From: Fomitopsis serialis
Taxonomy: Eukaryota > Basidiomycota > Agaricomycetes > Polyporales > Fomitopsidaceae
Direction of reading: 5' to 3'
NCBI RefSeq assembly: GCF_022376445.1
Contig: NW_025955373.1
Location: 1-34,195, forward strand
Length of the DNA: 34,195 nucleotides
Made by a program: the position numbers and the translations under genes. The notes under the pieces are model-generated. The model saw nothing but the letters and a program-made list of their open reading frames with translations, made no database searches and was not told where the DNA came from. Positions 32,351 to 34,195 of the stretch are shown here, piece after piece; within the stretch, counting starts at the first letter, position 1, and every line of letters starts with the position of its first letter.

Positions 32351-34195
32351 CTTGAAAACACAGCCTGCTGCGTGCAGATGCTCTTTTGTGGCCAAGCGAT
32401 GAAGTCGAGATGGTAGCGGGTAGCCACACGTCCGACACCTGGACTCGACTTTGAGTCAGCGCCTCTGCCATGTATATTCAATTCGATTGCTAGGGTATAA
32501 GCGATCTTGACGAACCTTCAACAAGTAAGAGGACTTCGTCGAGGGTGGCGAAAGAGAGCTGTGGAGGTTTCAAGTCGTCGCAGTGCACGTTCAAGTTGCT
32601 GCGAGCCTGAGTGTGGCTTGGGTGTTCCCATTCCGGCGGACAAGCGGGCCGCGATTCCGCGACTTCGGAACTTGCTATATATGGATTATACAGCGCATGG
32701 GCGCTCTACACCGCCGCCTCAGGGACAGCTGGTAGCCAGCTGGCTTTCCCACGTGTCCCACGTCGGCGGCACAGCTATGCATGGCTCGACAACATCTCGG
32801 CCTAGAGCTGGAAGCCTATCAATACAGCCTATGCCTACGCTCATGTGTGACCCATGTCGCTGCCCAACTGGCTTCCAGCATGATACCTCGACGGGCCCAT
32901 ACTGAACATTCAATATATTTCTGATTTATCATATATTCCGCTCTCGTTTGGCGCATTCGAACCTCACAAACACTCGCTATTGGGCCTCATACAAGACCGA
33001 ATAATAGTTCAGAGTTTCGTATATTATATTGCATGTCATAGCTATTACAGTGCGAGTCTCGCAACACTGTTCGACACGACTTATCCTCCCTGACCTCTCT
33101 CATCTGGTACTTGTATCTGTATCAGTAGGCGACTCCGAGTCGTAGTAATACGAACCTCACTGCGACACCCGGACCAAGGAGGCGTGTCTCGCGACATGCG
33201 GCGAGAGCTCACCAGGTTTTCTGTCAACTGCACATGTCAACGACGCATCCGCGCAAAACAAAAGGCGCTCACCCTGCCCAAATTCCCTGCCAGCGAAATC
33301 CTATACTCGAGATCAAGGCACTCCTGTCCCGGCACCCCGGAGGTACTCACTGCAGTAGGGTTCACCGACCACCAAGAAGTGCGCAGAAAACGCGGGCTTC
33401 TGGTGTCTTGCTCTGGTCGACTCGGCATTTCGGGCTGCGGACCTTGGCACAGGTGGGTGACGAGGCCCAGCAGGGCGTGTGACGGCTCGGGCCTCCGCTT
33501 CGGCCGGCTGGAGCCGCATGCGCGACGTGCGTTCACCAGGAATTTGTTCACGCGTTGAGCGCGCTTCTCGGATCACTGAGGCGATCGCGACGAGCAGCAT
33601 AGGGCTTGGCCCGCCGCCCCGCTTGCGCCTTCTGCGATGCTTGGCTCGAACGCGAGGGCGGGGATCATCTGCTGGCCTCGGCACTGGCCGCAGTTGAAGG
33701 GCCTCCTTGATGGAAGGCTTCCAAGTCGAGAGTGGCGCCTTTCCACCTCTTGAGTGACGCTCAGCCTGAGTGCCTCCGTGCCCTTCGTGGGTGGTGTCGC
33801 TGCCGCGCAGCTGCTGAGTTGTGCGCAGCGCATTGGCGAGGGCCGTCTGCAGTGCGGGGTCGTCGCTCGCCCCGGGGAGGGCAGGGCAATGCCCCAGACC
33901 ACTGCAGGTATACCCGGTGCCGCAGCTGGCTGCACGCAAGTATTGCGCGCCGCGGGTGACTTCGCGAGTGGGCGAGGATAAGTGAAGGTTTGGTATGACC
34001 GGCTTCAGCGAGGCAGGAGGGTGCGAGGTGCGAGGGTGTTGTGCCACTGCTGGGCCATGAGCGAAAGCGGTGAATGAGGAATAAGGAACTAATCTGAGTG
34101 ATCATACATAACTCACAGCGCGATCATGCCCCAAACACTGATATGGCTGAGCCACGGAGCGGACAGCTTGAGGATCAACGGTGATGATGCGCATC
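32351..34195. other. Right end: F-box C promoter and no confident gene
   Basis: The first few hundred bases should hold the F-box C promoter; the last 20-30 bases before its ATG match the region upstream of F-box B. An AT-rich stretch runs at about 32900-33050. Beyond 33200 the sequence becomes GC-rich with long overlapping frames on the minus strand and no recognised domain. A gene could continue past the window edge. Confidence 0.4.
33313..34047 (-). other. Arg/Pro-rich open frame, unidentified
   Basis: A 244-codon frame starts with ATG and contains a helical-looking stretch (LQTALANALRTTQQLRG) and a strongly basic patch (RVRAKHRRRRKRGGG). Other frames here are also long, as expected in GC-rich DNA, so length alone is weak evidence. 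It could be a gag-like or orphan protein, an exon of a gene beyond the window, or chance. Confidence 0.2.

Overview
This is eukaryotic DNA, almost certainly from an agaricomycete fungus (Basidiomycota; a wood-decay group such as Polyporales would fit, but that finer placement is inference). The genes are dense, lie on both strands and are cut by many short GT-AG introns, mostly 45-75 nt. The recognisable products are fungal: an F-box/zinc-finger family, a fungal phosphotransferase, a large NAD-dependent glutamate dehydrogenase and a fungal amino-acid permease. No prokaryotic operon, rRNA, tRNA or CRISPR array was seen. Exon joins below were worked out by hand from frame, splice dinucleotides and family motifs. 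Each complete model sums to a multiple of three.

Left part (1-7.3 kb): a small uncharacterised fungal protein gene (1120-1656), an aminoglycoside-phosphotransferase-like gene (about 2160-3075) and a frameshifted second copy of the small gene (3104-3673). Then an Aurora-type mitotic kinase (4217-5581, minus, 4 exons, 403 aa) stands head-to-head with ATG12 (6054-6644, plus, 5 exons, 119 aa) across about 470 bp.

Middle part (7.3-19 kb): two members of an F-box/zinc-finger family (A, 7360-10045; B, 12674-15327) flank a C2H2 transcription-factor-like gene (10342-11386, minus). A classical short-chain dehydrogenase follows (15705-16991, minus, 7 exons, 294 aa). The next 2 kb (17.0-19.0 kb) has only weak coding hints.

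Right part (19-34.2 kb): NAD-specific glutamate dehydrogenase (19103-23694, 19 exons, 1028 aa) runs tail-to-tail with an APC-family amino-acid/GABA-type permease (24023-26142, minus, 11 exons, 532 aa). The permease is divergent from an atypical Ser/Thr kinase (26948-29233, 739 aa). A third F-box paralogue (C, 29705-32350, minus) follows. The final 1.8 kb has no confident gene.

By function, the glutamate dehydrogenase, permease and kinase form a stretch that could serve nitrogen catabolism. Aurora and ATG12 are housekeeping genes. The three F-box paralogues and the phosphotransferase/small-protein duplication are the accessory, duplication-prone part.
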